A DNA stretch of 64,000 nucleotides from an uncultured Clostridia bacterium. Lineage in GTDB: Bacteria; Bacillota; Clostridia; Christensenellales; Aristaeellaceae. The translations under genes and the position numbers were made by a program. Location of the stretch: the NCBI GenBank assembly GCA_946411525.1, contig CAMKEI010000005.1, positions 16,424 through 80,423 of the forward strand, in the 5' to 3' direction. Below the pieces are notes generated by a model. That model worked only from the letters and a program-made list of their open reading frames with translations, had not been told where the DNA came from and ran no database searches. Position 1 is the stretch's first letter; each line of letters begins with the position of its first letter. This document shows, piece after piece, positions 15,850-25,206 of this stretch.

Positions 15850-16869
15850 ATGATGAAAATCTATACAATCAAAGACATAGCCGCCATGGCCGGCGTTTCC
15901 GTAACCACCGTCAGCCGTGTGCTGAATCACCGCCCGGATGTTAACAGCGCCACCCGGGAAAAGGTTGAGCAGATTATCCGGGACTGCCATTTTGTTGGCA
16001 ATACCAACGCCCGTGGCCTGAAACAGGGAAACGAAGTGATCGGCGTGGTGATCCGCGGCCGCTCCAACCCTTTCCTCAGTTCTCTGGCCGAAGCGATCCT
16101 GGAGCGGGCTGACAATGTGCCGGATACTTTCATTACGGAATATATCGACGAACGGGCGGATGAATTCAGCACCGCCCTGCGTATGACCAGGCAGAATCAT
16201 GTCAAGGGACTGATTTTCGTCGGCAGCCTGATCGATGAACGCGTTGAGGCAATCCGCAGCCTGGATCTCCCCATGGTGTTCACTACGGTAAACGCAGAAT
16301 CCGCTTCCCTTTCACGTGCCTCTTCCGTAGCGGTGGATGACAGGAATATGGGGCGTCTGGTGGCAGAGGAACTGCTTGACTGCGGTCATCGGAACATTGC
16401 TGTTTTTGGTTCCAATCCCGTTGCGGGAGATTCGCTAGCCATGCGTTTCCAGGGATTCTGCGATGCCTTCGCCGACCGCGGGCTTTCCTATGACCGTTCG
16501 ATGTTCAGGGAGACCCGGTTCTCGTTTGAAGCCGGATATAATGTGGCCCGGACCTTCTTCTCCGAGCGTCCGGGTGCGACCGCGCTGTTCGCCATGAGCG
16601 ACACGGTTGCGGTCGGCGCGATCCGCGCCCTGAAGGATCTGGGCAAAGATGTCCCCGGGGACGTCAGCATCGTCGGTTTCGACGGCGTGGACATCGGCCG
16701 CTTTACGCTCCCCCGGCTCACGACCGTGGAGCAGCCTGTGGATGAGATTGCTCGCCGCAGCGTCAACCTGCTCCTGGATATGATGGAAAAAGGAGCTGCA
16801 CCCAGGCATATTCTGGTGGAAGCCTCCTTCCGCAGGAGAGAATCCGTAGCACCGTGCCATCGCGTATAA
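15850..16869 (+). CDS. LacI-family transcriptional regulator
   Basis: A 339-residue repressor-type regulator. The N-terminal helix-turn-helix YTIKDIAAMAGVSVTTVSRV (about residues 5-24) and hinge are followed by a periplasmic-binding-like sugar sensor domain ending in the family motif VSIVGFDGVDIGRFTLPRLT. ATG 15850 (or the adjacent ATG 15853) follows a GAAAGGGG site; the frame upstream has no ribosome site and no conserved sequence. It is the first gene of a run with 4-alpha-glucanotransferase and phosphorylase, so it probably responds to maltose, maltodextrin or a derived sugar. Effector is inferred. Confidence 0.93.
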   Translation: MMKIYTIKDIAAMAGVSVTTVSRVLNHRPDVNSATREKVEQIIRDCHFVGNTNARGLKQGNEVIGVVIRGRSNPFLSSLAEAILERADNVPDTFITEYIDERADEFSTALRMTRQNHVKGLIFVGSLIDERVEAIRSLDLPMVFTTVNAESASLSRASSVAVDDRNMGRLVAEELLDCGHRNIAVFGSNPVAGDSLAMRFQGFCDAFADRGLSYDRSMFRETRFSFEAGYNVARTFFSERPGATALFAMSDTVAVGAIRALKDLGKDVPGDVSIVGFDGVDIGRFTLPRLTTVEQPVDEIARRSVNLLLDMMEKGAAPRHILVEASFRRRESVAPCHRV

Positions 16870-16889
16870 CAGAAAGGAAGTATGATACT

Positions 16890-18365
16890 ATGCGCACCAG
16901 CGGGATATTATTGCACATTTCCTCCCTGCCTTCTTCCGGCGGGATCGGATCCCTCGGTCCGGAAGCGTATGCTTTCGCCGATTTCCTGCAGGCGGCCGGT
17001 ATGCGGATCTGGCAGGTGCTGCCTGTCGGACCGACCGGTTACGGGGAAAGTCCTTACCAGTCCTCTTCAGTCTTTGCCGGTAACCCCTTGCTGATCTCGT
17101 GTGCCAGGCTGCGGGAGGAGGGCCTGCTGAACTATCGTGACGAGGAGGAGTTTCAGCCTGCCGATCCGGAAAAAGTGGACTATGAATCCGTCCGTACAAA
17201 CAAGGAAATGCTTCTGCGCCGCTGTTACGCGCAGTCACGGGAGACTCTCTCCGGGCAGATCGGCGAGTTTGTCCGGAGCAATCCCTGGGTGAACGACTTT
17301 GCGCTTTTTACAGCCCTCAAGCAGCATTTTGGCGGTGTCATGTGGACAAAATGGCCGGACCGGGACATCCGGTTCCGGAAGCCGGAAGCGGTCACCCACT
17401 GGCAGCAGGAGCTCGGAAAGGAAATTGACTATCATATCTTCTGCCAGTATCTTTTCCGTCGCCAGTGGTTCGATCTGAAAAAATACTGCAACGAAAAGTC
17501 TCTCCTGCTCTTCGGTGACATGCCGATCTACGTGGCGGAAGATTCTGCGGATACATGGACACATCCTGACATCTTCCAGCTGGACCGGGACCTCATACCG
17601 ACCCATGTGGCAGGCGTTCCACCGGATTACTTCTGCGAGGACGGGCAGCTCTGGGGCAATCCGCTGTACCGGTGGACTTATCTTCGTTTCTGCCGGAAAT
17701 TCGACTGGTGGGTGGAACGGATGAAGGGCATGGCCCAGCTGTTCGATATGATTCGGATTGATCACTTCATCGGCTTCGCCAATTATTATTCTGTAAAAAA
17801 CGGCATGCCGAATGCCCGGAAGGGCAAATGGATCGTCGGCCCGGGGAAATCGCTCTTCCGCAGGCTGGAGCAGGAAGTGCCGGATATCCGGATCGTCGCG
17901 GAAGATCTTGGCTGTGTGAATAATCGCGTGCAGAAGCTGCTGCAGTGGTGCGGATATCCCGGCATGAAGGTGCTGACATTCGGGTTTGACTCAGACGAAT
18001 CAAATCCTCATTTCATCGGTCACTATGAGAAGAACACCGTAGCGTATACCGGCACCCATGACAACGACACAACGCTGGGATGGGCGGAAAAGGCCGACCC
18101 GAAGGCGCTTGCCTTCGCTGAAAAGACCCTGGGCTTCTCCGGCGCGGCCGAAGCCCCCGAAGCCTTTATCCGGGCCCTGTTCAAAAGTCCCTGCGACACC
18201 GTGATCATTCCCCTGCAGGACGTGCTCGGCCTCGGAAGTTACGCCCGGATGAATTATCCGGGAAGCACCGGAGGCAACTGGCTCTGGCGCATGAAGCCCG
18301 ACCAGCTTTCGCTGGAGCTTTCCATGAAGTATTACAGACTGAACAGAGAAACAGAACGGGGTTAA
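16890..18365 (+). CDS. malQ: 4-alpha-glucanotransferase (amylomaltase) MalQ
   Basis: A 491-residue GH77 enzyme that transfers maltosyl and longer glucan units between maltodextrins. Full-length landmarks include SSLPSSGGIGSLGPEAY at the N-terminus, the nucleophile Asp in MIRIDHFIGF, the acid/base Glu in IVAEDLG and the GTHDNDTTLGW loop. ATG 16890 follows GAAAGGAAG; an upstream in-frame ATG overlaps the regulator stop and adds 12 unconserved residues. It feeds glucans to the phosphorylase encoded 5 bases downstream, a standard glycogen or maltodextrin degradation pair. Confidence 0.96.
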   Translation: MRTSGILLHISSLPSSGGIGSLGPEAYAFADFLQAAGMRIWQVLPVGPTGYGESPYQSSSVFAGNPLLISCARLREEGLLNYRDEEEFQPADPEKVDYESVRTNKEMLLRRCYAQSRETLSGQIGEFVRSNPWVNDFALFTALKQHFGGVMWTKWPDRDIRFRKPEAVTHWQQELGKEIDYHIFCQYLFRRQWFDLKKYCNEKSLLLFGDMPIYVAEDSADTWTHPDIFQLDRDLIPTHVAGVPPDYFCEDGQLWGNPLYRWTYLRFCRKFDWWVERMKGMAQLFDMIRIDHFIGFANYYSVKNGMPNARKGKWIVGPGKSLFRRLEQEVPDIRIVAEDLGCVNNRVQKLLQWCGYPGMKVLTFGFDSDESNPHFIGHYEKNTVAYTGTHDNDTTLGWAEKADPKALAFAEKTLGFSGAAEAPEAFIRALFKSPCDTVIIPLQDVLGLGSYARMNYPGSTGGNWLWRMKPDQLSLELSMKYYRLNRETERG

Positions 18366-18370
18366 TAACG

Positions 18371-20713
18371 ATGATGAATGCAAAACAGCTGATCAGAGGC
18401 GCGGAACAGCGCCTGATGACCGAATACCACAAAAGTCTGACAGGCGCTTCCGCACAGGAACTGCACAACGCTGTTTCCGGCGCTGCCATGGAAGCGCTTG
18501 CGCCTCTGTGGACCAGGAAGGAAGCCGCGCGCTTCCCTCGCCGTCAGGCCGCCTACCTGTCCATGGAATTCCTTGTCGGACGGCTTGTTTACAACAACCT
18601 TTACTGCATGGGTTTGCTGGAAGAGGTGAAAGCGCTTCTGAAAGAGAAGGGCGTGGATATCGCTGTAATGGAAGACGTTGAGGACGACGCTTTCGGCAAC
18701 GGCGGTCTTGGCCGTCTGGCCGCCTGTTTCCTGGACAGCGCCGTCACATGCAATGTGCCGCTGACCGGTTACGGTCTCCGTTTCCGATACGGCCTGTTCA
18801 AACAGGATTTTGTGGACGGCCGCCAGGTGGAAATGCCTGACGACTGGTCAAAGTACGGTGATCCCTGGTCCATTCGCCGGCTCGACGAGGCTGTCGTCGT
18901 TTCCATGAAGACCGGCGACGTGCTGGCCGTGCCGTATGATATGCCCATTGTAGGCTTTGGGGCAAAAAACATCGGTACGCTGCGTCTGTGGCAGACGGAA
19001 AGTCTGCGCGAGGTTGATTTCGCCGTTTTCAACAGCCAGGATTACGCCAAAGCCGCCGCAAACAAGAATCAGGCTGAGGATATCACGAAATTCCTCTATC
19101 CCAATGACACCAGAAAAGAAGGCAGGCAGCTGCGCGTGAAACAGCAGTATGTACTTGTGTCTGCCACGATGCAGGATATTCTCCGCGCTTACCGAAGGCG
19201 TCACGGGAATGACTATTCCTTCTTCGCCGGAGAAGTGGCCGCCCAACTGAACGATACTCATCCCACCATGGCGATTCCCGAACTGATCCGCCTGCTCGGT
19301 GAAGACGGCGTACCGTTCGAGGACGCGTTCCAGATCGCGCGGGATACTTTCGCCTATACGAACCACACCGTCATGCAGGAAGCGCTGGAAAAATGGGATC
19401 TGTCCCTGCTTTCCTCCGTCTGTCCTCAGATCGTGTCCGTCATTCGGAAGATCGACGCCCGTTTCCGCAGGGAAATGAAGAAAGCCGGGAAAGAGATCAC
19501 GCCGTCCCTGTGTATCATCCTGGACGGCCGTGTCCATATGGCGGAACTGGCCGTTTACGCCACACACGCAATCAACGGCGTGGCCGCCCTGCACAGCGAG
19601 ATCCTGAAAAACGATGTGTTCGCCGACTGGTACCGGCTTTATCCGGAACGTTTCCAGAACAAGACAAACGGCATCACCCAGCGGCGCTGGCTGGGTCTGT
19701 GCAACCCTGAACTGTGCGAACTGATTACGGATCAGATCGGACCGGGTTTCGAAACGGACCTGGACAGGCTGAAACTGCTCGTTCCGAAGATCGGCAAACC
19801 GCTGTGCGGAAAATTCCGTACGGTGAAGAAAATCAAGAAAAAGCAGCTTTGCGCGGAGATCCTGAAACGCGAAGGCATCATCCTTGATCCGGATATGGTC
19901 TTCGACGTACAGATCAAACGGCTGCATGAGTATAAGCGCCAGTTCATGAACGCGCTGAGCATCCTGGCCATCTATGACCAGCTGAAGCGCGGTCTGCTGG
20001 AGGATCTGCCGCCGGTTGCCTTCATCTTCGGCGCGAAAGCCGCGCCCGGGTACGACCGTGCCAAGGCAGTCATTCACCTGATCAACATGATTGCCGACAG
20101 GGTGAATAATGATCCTGAAACAAAGGATCGCCTGAAAGTCGTCTTTGTCAGGAACTACAACTGCTCCTGGGCGGAAAAGATCATCCCCGCAGCGGATATC
20201 TCCGAGCAGATCTCACCCGCCGGCACCGAAGCCTCCGGCACGGGCAACATGAAGCTGATGCTGAACGGTGCGGTTACGCTGGGCACCTTTGACGGCGCCA
20301 ACGTCGAGATTGTCGAGGAAGCCGGACTGGAAAACAACTATATCTTCGGTGCCACGGTGGAGGAACTGGAGAAAATCAGAAACACCTATGACCCTGTGAA
20401 GATCTATCATGAAAACGCCTTGCTGCGCCGCGCGCTGGATACCCTGACCGACGGCACCTTCCCGGATGACGACGGCCGCCTGCAGGAACTGCATGACGCG
20501 ATTCTGAAAGGCGCGTCCTGGCACAAGCCGGATCACTACTATGTGATGAAGGATTTTGAATCCTACTATGAAACAAAGCTCCGGGCCATCCGCGACGCGA
20601 AAGCCGATGAGACCTCCTTCGCACGGAAATGCCTGATGAATGTCGCCTGCGCCGGAAAGTTCTCCTCCGACCGCACCATTCGTCAGTACGCAAAGGAAAT
20701 CTGGAACGTGTGA
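18371..20713 (+). CDS. glgP: Glycogen/maltodextrin phosphorylase
   Basis: A 780-residue GT35 phosphorylase that releases glucose-1-phosphate from alpha-1,4-glucans. The pyridoxal-phosphate lysine lies in EASGTGNMKLMLNG (Lys628). Other landmarks are GNGGLGRLAACFLDS near residue 115, the QIKRLHEYKRQ motif near 516 and NDTHP near 297. The N-terminal regulatory extension of eukaryotic enzymes is absent, as is usual in bacteria. Its product can enter glycolysis through the phosphohexomutase at 50721-52439. Sequence alone does not separate glycogen from maltodextrin preference. Confidence 0.96.
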   Translation: MMNAKQLIRGAEQRLMTEYHKSLTGASAQELHNAVSGAAMEALAPLWTRKEAARFPRRQAAYLSMEFLVGRLVYNNLYCMGLLEEVKALLKEKGVDIAVMEDVEDDAFGNGGLGRLAACFLDSAVTCNVPLTGYGLRFRYGLFKQDFVDGRQVEMPDDWSKYGDPWSIRRLDEAVVVSMKTGDVLAVPYDMPIVGFGAKNIGTLRLWQTESLREVDFAVFNSQDYAKAAANKNQAEDITKFLYPNDTRKEGRQLRVKQQYVLVSATMQDILRAYRRRHGNDYSFFAGEVAAQLNDTHPTMAIPELIRLLGEDGVPFEDAFQIARDTFAYTNHTVMQEALEKWDLSLLSSVCPQIVSVIRKIDARFRREMKKAGKEITPSLCIILDGRVHMAELAVYATHAINGVAALHSEILKNDVFADWYRLYPERFQNKTNGITQRRWLGLCNPELCELITDQIGPGFETDLDRLKLLVPKIGKPLCGKFRTVKKIKKKQLCAEILKREGIILDPDMVFDVQIKRLHEYKRQFMNALSILAIYDQLKRGLLEDLPPVAFIFGAKAAPGYDRAKAVIHLINMIADRVNNDPETKDRLKVVFVRNYNCSWAEKIIPAADISEQISPAGTEASGTGNMKLMLNGAVTLGTFDGANVEIVEEAGLENNYIFGATVEELEKIRNTYDPVKIYHENALLRRALDTLTDGTFPDDDGRLQELHDAILKGASWHKPDHYYVMKDFESYYETKLRAIRDAKADETSFARKCLMNVACAGKFSSDRTIRQYAKEIWNV

Positions 20714-20715
20714 GC

Positions 20716-20744
20716 TTGCGTCTCCGCCCGGAACAGGTTATAAT
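20716..20744 (+). promoter_or_regulatory. Candidate promoter of the small membrane protein
   Basis: TTGCGT (20716-20721), 17 bases, then a perfect TATAAT (20739-20744), starting 3 bases after the phosphorylase stop. No terminator separates the two genes, so readthrough is also possible. Confidence 0.55.
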
Positions 20745-20777
20745 TCATAAAAACGTAGACCTGCGGAGGTGATTGCC

Positions 20778-21098
20778 GTGCTGGAAACTGCGGAATCTGT
20801 TTTTGATCTTGTGATTCATTACAGCATCCTGATTATGGAAATCATCGGCGCCGCACTGATTCTTTACCGCTGCGTCTTTGCCGTAATCCGCCTGATCCGG
20901 GGAAACTCAAAGCTCTGCCGGGCGTCCATCACGGACGGAATCACCACCGGACTTAGCTTCCTGCTGGTCAGCGAGGTGCTGAAGACTATCAGCGACCGGG
21001 ACTGGACCTCGATCGGCATGACCTGTGCCATTCTCCTCATGCGCGCCGCGATTTCCTTTCTTGTTCACTGGGAAAGCAAAGCAGAGCATCATGACTGA
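20778..21098 (+). CDS. Small membrane protein, DUF1622-like
   Basis: A 106-residue protein with three hydrophobic segments: one ending in IIGAALILYRCVFAVIRLI, a second at GITTGLSFLLVSEVLKTI and a third at ILLMRAAISFLVHWE. The order and the LSFLLVSEVLKTI...ILLMRAAISFLVHWE pattern resemble DUF1622 proteins, whose function is unknown. GTG 20778 is favoured because CGGAGG lies 8 bases before it; an in-frame GTG at 20769 overlaps that site. The gene has its own promoter and terminator. Confidence 0.7.
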   Translation: MLETAESVFDLVIHYSILIMEIIGAALILYRCVFAVIRLIRGNSKLCRASITDGITTGLSFLLVSEVLKTISDRDWTSIGMTCAILLMRAAISFLVHWESKAEHHD

Positions 21099-21110
21099 CA
21101 CCGTCTTTCA

Positions 21111-21142
21111 CCGTCCCTGCCAGCAGGCAGGGATGGTTTTTT
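21111..21142 (+). terminator. Rho-independent terminator
   Basis: An 11-bp stem CCGTCCCTGCC / GGCAGGGATGG (one G-T pair) with a 4-base loop is followed directly by six T's. Confidence 0.9.
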
Positions 21143-21154
21143 GTGCGTATAGCC

Positions 21155-21183
21155 TTGAATATTTATGCTCTACGTATTAAAAT
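21155..21183 (+). promoter_or_regulatory. Promoter of the stalked M16C peptidase
   Basis: TTGAAT (21155-21160), 17 bases, then TAAAAT (21178-21183) in an A/T-rich stretch, about 38 bases before the start codon. A CGGAGGGG ribosome site follows. Confidence 0.65.
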
Positions 21184-21220
21184 ATAAAAAATTACAACAT
21201 CAGATCCGGAGGGGACAAAA

Positions 21221-24200
21221 ATGAAGAAAAACGTTGCGCTACCCATTATTGCCATTCTTGCGGTGGCAGCTGTTGTGCTGGGCGTCCTGTTCGTGACAAA
21301 CAATGCGGACAAGACCGCTCAGATCACCTCGCTGAACGCCGACGTGGCTGACAAAGCCGGTCAGATCGAGACGCTCAACGCCGACGTGGCCGACAAGGCC
21401 GGCCAGATCGAGACGCTCAACGCCGACGTGGCCGACAAGGCCGGTCAGATCGAAACACTCAGCACCGACGTGGCCGACAAATCCGGCCAGATCGAAACGC
21501 TCAGCGCTGACGTGGCCGACAAGGCCGGTCAGATCGAAATGCTCAGCGCTGACGTGGCCGATAAGGCCGATCAGATTGAGACACTGAACGCCGACGTGGC
21601 CGACAAAGCCGGTCAGATCGAAACGCTGAACGCTGATATTGCAGATAAGGCAGGACAGATCGAAGCGCTTTCCGCGGATCAGAAAAGCAAGGAAGAACAG
21701 ATCGCCGGGCTGACCGAAACCGTTGAACAGCAGAAAAAGCTGCTTGCCTACGATCATATGACTGAGGCAGAACTGCAGGATCTGGTTGAGCAGATCGCTC
21801 CGCCGTTGGAATCCTATGATTATGACATCAACCTGAAAAAGCTCTGGCCGGTTGAAGTCGGAGACGTTGTCAGGGGCTTTGAAGTAAAAGAAATCCGGGC
21901 CTTCGACATGATCGGTGCCCAGCTTGTGCTCTTTGAGCATCAGAAAACCGGCGCGAAACTCCTCTACATTGCCAACGAGGATACCAACCGCGCCTTCCAG
22001 CTGACCTTTCCGACCCGTCCGGTTGACAATACCGGCCTACCGCACGTATTCGAGCACGCGACGCTTTCAGGCTCGGAAAAGTATCCCAGCACAGGTCTGT
22101 GGTTTAATCTGAACTATCAGACCTACAACACCTACATGAACGCCTATACCACCGACGCCATGACCAGCTATCCGATCGCTTCCCTGTCCGAGAAGCAGCT
22201 GCTCCGTCTGGCGGATTTCTACACCGATTGCTGTCTGCATCCGATCATCATGGAACGCGAGGATATCTACCGGACCGAAGCCTGGCGTTATGAAATGACG
22301 GACGCGGACAGCCCTCTGACGCTCAACGGGACCGTCTACAGCGAAATGACCGGCGCCATGGATCTGCAGCGCGCCGCACTGAGTAACGCCAACGGGATCA
22401 CCTTCCCCGGCGCTGCGCTGACCTTCGATTACGGCGGCAATCCGGAGTTTATTCCGGACATGACCTGGGAAGCGCTGAAAGACTACCACAATAAATACTA
22501 TCATCCGTCCAACTGCATCGCCTTCCTGTACGGTTCCTTCGATAACTACACCGCTTTCCTGAAGCTGCTGGATGAGGCGTTCAGCAATTATGAAAAGCAG
22601 GAATTTTCCTTCACTGACAGCGGCTATACCCGCATCACGGAACCTGTTACTGTCAGCGTTCCCTACGGCGTGGCCGAAGGAACCGATACGGCGAACCAGT
22701 CTTCCGTCTATTACTATGTTCTCTGTCCCGGGCTCAGGGAGAACAAGGCGATGCAGCGCGCTGTCGATCATGCCTGCACACTGCTGAACTCTGACAGTTC
22801 CCTGCTGATGCAGAACCTGAAAAAAGCCTTCCCCGCCGGAAGCTTCTCCTGCGGCCGGGAAGTCGCCGCTCCTGACGATGCGATCGTCTTTTCTGCGGAC
22901 AACGTGAACGATTCGGACGCCGAGACATTCCGCACCGTTGTGAACGACTCCCTGAAGCAGGTTGTACAGGACGGCTTCGATCCCGTTCAGCTGGATTCCA
23001 TCCTTGCCTCCCAGCAGCTGACCAACAAGCTGGCAATGGAGAACGGAGATCCCGTAGAAAGCGTTCTGTATTCCACCGCCTACTACTATGCGGTTACCGG
23101 AAATCCCTTTGACTACGCCGAGCAGATGGCTGATATCGCCGGAATCAAGGATGAAAACGAAAAAGGCAAGCTGACCGGTGCGATCAGCGCCTGGCTGACC
23201 GATCCGGCCCTCTATACGCTGACGACCACCTATCCCGTCCCCGGTGGGAAGGAAAAGCAGGACGCCGCGCTGGCGGAAAAGCTGGCAGCCGTCAAAGCCG
23301 GCATGATCGACGAGGAAAAGCAGGCGGTCATTGACGCCACCAACGCCGAATCGGCTGAAGAAGACAATACTGAGATGATCGCTTCCCTGACAGCCGTGTC
23401 CGTGGCGGATCTTCCCGAAGAAATCCGCGAATACCAGGTGACGGACGAGACCGGCGAGGACGGAGTGCGCCGTATGAACGCCGTCGCTGGCGTGGACGGC
23501 GTCGGAAAAGTCAGCCTGTATCTGGACGCCCGCGCCCTGCCGCAGGAAGACATCCATTATCTGCGTCTCTTTACCCGCCTGATGGGTCAGCTGGACACAG
23601 ACGCCCATACCAGCGAGGAACTGGCTGTTCTCACGGAACGGTATCTGATGGGCCGGACCATCGGCGTGGACACTTTCGATTCGCCTGAGAGGGATGACGT
23701 CCGCGTCATGCTGGTAGCGGAATGGATTGCGCTGGATGAGGACCTGTCTGCCGGCTATGATCTGATCAGCGAAATCCTCTTCCGGACTCAGTTCACCGAT
23801 ATCCAGAAGCTTTCCGACAAGATCGCCGCCCAGAAATCCTATGTACGCAATCAGATCAACGCCGATCCGTATACAGCGCTCTGGGCCCGGATGGAAGGCA
23901 TTACGGATCCCCGGTTCAGGTATTATGATTATCTGAACTACACCGCCTATTACTCCTTCCTGGATAAACTGGAACAGCAGATCGCGGCCGATCCGCAGGC
24001 TGTCGTGGCGCGCCTGCAGGGCGTTCAGTCCTTCCTGGCCAACCGGACCGGCGCAGTCATGACTTTCGCCGGAAACGAAGCTTCCATCGCGCTGAACACC
24101 CCTCTGGCGGATGCTTTCTTTGCGAACCTGCCTGCCGAAGCGCGCGAATACCCGGTTTACAATCTGCCGGAACCTCGGATGAGGGAAGCTGTTGCTGTTG

Positions 24201-25144
24201 ACGGAAACATCCAGTTCAATCTGAACGTTGCCACCTTTAAGCAGATGGGCACCGATCCGGACTATTCCCTGAACGTCATCGGAACGCTGATCCAGGATCA
24301 GCTGCTGATTCCTGTTCTGCGGGATCAGCTGGGCGCCTACGGCGCGTGGTGCGGAATGGATGACGATATCGGCATGTATCTGATCTCCTACAGAGACCCG
24401 AATGTCCAGGCGACCTTCGATGTATATGACTCCATTTCCCAGAAGCTCGCCGAATTTGATTCCTCTCAGGAAACGCTGGACGGCTATATCCTCCAGGCAT
24501 ATTCCGGCCTGGCCAAGCCGGCCGGTGAACTGTCCGGCGCCGTCGATAAACTGGTAAATATTCTCCACGGCATCCCTGCGGATGAAACGCTGCGGAAAAT
24601 GCGCGCCTACAAGAGTGTGACGCCTGAATCCGTCAGAGCTTCTTCCTCCGTCTTCGCGCTCCTGGCTGAAAAGGGCGCCCGCGGCACGGTCGGCGGCATC
24701 GGTACCCTGCAGGAAAACGCTGCTCTGTACGACGTGATCATGAACCCCTTCAACACCGAAATCCAGGCCCCTGCCGAAATGACCGACGTGGCCGAAGACC
24801 ATGAACACTATACCGCCATCCGCTTTGTCCTGGACAACGGATATATGTCCCTGAAAGGCGAAGGCCTTTTCGCACCGGACGATCCCGCCACCCTGGGAGA
24901 CTTCCTTGGCTCAATGAATGTACTGTTCGGTCTGGGAAGCAGCGATCCCGAGGCCGCCAGAGACATGTTTGCCCAGTACGGCCTGGTCAGCAGCAGCGAG
25001 GATCTCACTGCTGAACTGCATGAGGATTATATGTGCAGATTCCTGAAAAACGCCACCGGCCAGGATGTCCTGACGACTGATACCCCGGACGCGGCTGTTC
25101 CGCGCGGCGATCTGGCCGACCTGCTCTGGCGGTTCAATCAGTAA
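21221..25144 (+). CDS. Exported M16C metallopeptidase with coiled-coil stalk and SLH-like tail
   Basis: A 1307-residue three-part protein. Residues 5-28 are a hydrophobic signal peptide or anchor. Residues 40-151 consist of eight 14-residue repeats of the form ADVADKAGQIETLN, a two-heptad coiled coil, extended by a less regular helix to about 175. The peptidase then begins: zinc motif HVFEH (275-279) in LPHVFEHATLSGSEKYP and third ligand Glu375 in TVYSEMTGAM, so it should be active. The last 120 or so residues (from about 1187) look like a degenerate S-layer-homology domain (MTDVAEDHEHYTAIRFVLDN, then LFAPDDPATLGDFLGSM). I infer a cell-surface peptidase held away from the membrane. Promoter and terminator are private, so it is monocistronic. 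Confidence 0.9.
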   Translation: MKKNVALPIIAILAVAAVVLGVLFVTNNADKTAQITSLNADVADKAGQIETLNADVADKAGQIETLNADVADKAGQIETLSTDVADKSGQIETLSADVADKAGQIEMLSADVADKADQIETLNADVADKAGQIETLNADIADKAGQIEALSADQKSKEEQIAGLTETVEQQKKLLAYDHMTEAELQDLVEQIAPPLESYDYDINLKKLWPVEVGDVVRGFEVKEIRAFDMIGAQLVLFEHQKTGAKLLYIANEDTNRAFQLTFPTRPVDNTGLPHVFEHATLSGSEKYPSTGLWFNLNYQTYNTYMNAYTTDAMTSYPIASLSEKQLLRLADFYTDCCLHPIIMEREDIYRTEAWRYEMTDADSPLTLNGTVYSEMTGAMDLQRAALSNANGITFPGAALTFDYGGNPEFIPDMTWEALKDYHNKYYHPSNCIAFLYGSFDNYTAFLKLLDEAFSNYEKQEFSFTDSGYTRITEPVTVSVPYGVAEGTDTANQSSVYYYVLCPGLRENKAMQRAVDHACTLLNSDSSLLMQNLKKAFPAGSFSCGREVAAPDDAIVFSADNVNDSDAETFRTVVNDSLKQVVQDGFDPVQLDSILASQQLTNKLAMENGDPVESVLYSTAYYYAVTGNPFDYAEQMADIAGIKDENEKGKLTGAISAWLTDPALYTLTTTYPVPGGKEKQDAALAEKLAAVKAGMIDEEKQAVIDATNAESAEEDNTEMIASLTAVSVADLPEEIREYQVTDETGEDGVRRMNAVAGVDGVGKVSLYLDARALPQEDIHYLRLFTRLMGQLDTDAHTSEELAVLTERYLMGRTIGVDTFDSPERDDVRVMLVAEWIALDEDLSAGYDLISEILFRTQFTDIQKLSDKIAAQKSYVRNQINADPYTALWARMEGITDPRFRYYDYLNYTAYYSFLDKLEQQIAADPQAVVARLQGVQSFLANRTGAVMTFAGNEASIALNTPLADAFFANLPAEAREYPVYNLPEPRMREAVAVDGNIQFNLNVATFKQMGTDPDYSLNVIGTLIQDQLLIPVLRDQLGAYGAWCGMDDDIGMYLISYRDPNVQATFDVYDSISQKLAEFDSSQETLDGYILQAYSGLAKPAGELSGAVDKLVNILHGIPADETLRKMRAYKSVTPESVRASSSVFALLAEKGARGTVGGIGTLQENAALYDVIMNPFNTEIQAPAEMTDVAEDHEHYTAIRFVLDNGYMSLKGEGLFAPDDPATLGDFLGSMNVLFGLGSSDPEAARDMFAQYGLVSSSEDLTAELHEDYMCRFLKNATGQDVLTTDTPDAAVPRGDLADLLWRFNQ
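21338..21673 (+). repeat. Eight 42-bp tandem repeats encoding the coiled-coil stalk
   Basis: Eight near-identical in-frame 42-base units, each encoding two heptads (A-D-V-A-D-K-A-G-Q-I-E-T-L-N/S). Differences are mostly synonymous plus a few conservative swaps (T82, S89, M107, D117, I140). The last unit is the most diverged. Confidence 0.95.
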
Positions 25145-25160
25145 CGGTATCCTAATCAAA

Positions 25161-25190
25161 GGGGGCACTGTCGGACAGTGCCCCCTGATT
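25161..25190. terminator. Bidirectional terminator between convergent genes
   Basis: A perfect 11-bp stem GGGGGCACTGT / ACAGTGCCCCC with a 3-base loop, followed by TGATTTT on the plus strand and preceded by a run of A's for the minus strand. It separates the M16C gene from rsmI. Confidence 0.88.
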
Positions 25191-25206
25191 TTGCCTCCTG
25201 AGGTAT

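Noticed and set aside
22067..24808. A 913-codon open frame antisense to the stalked M16C gene
   Set aside because: It mirrors the codon bias of the sense gene, which rarely uses TTA, CTA or TCA. It has no ribosome site or recognisable domain, and its product is low-complexity and not family-like.
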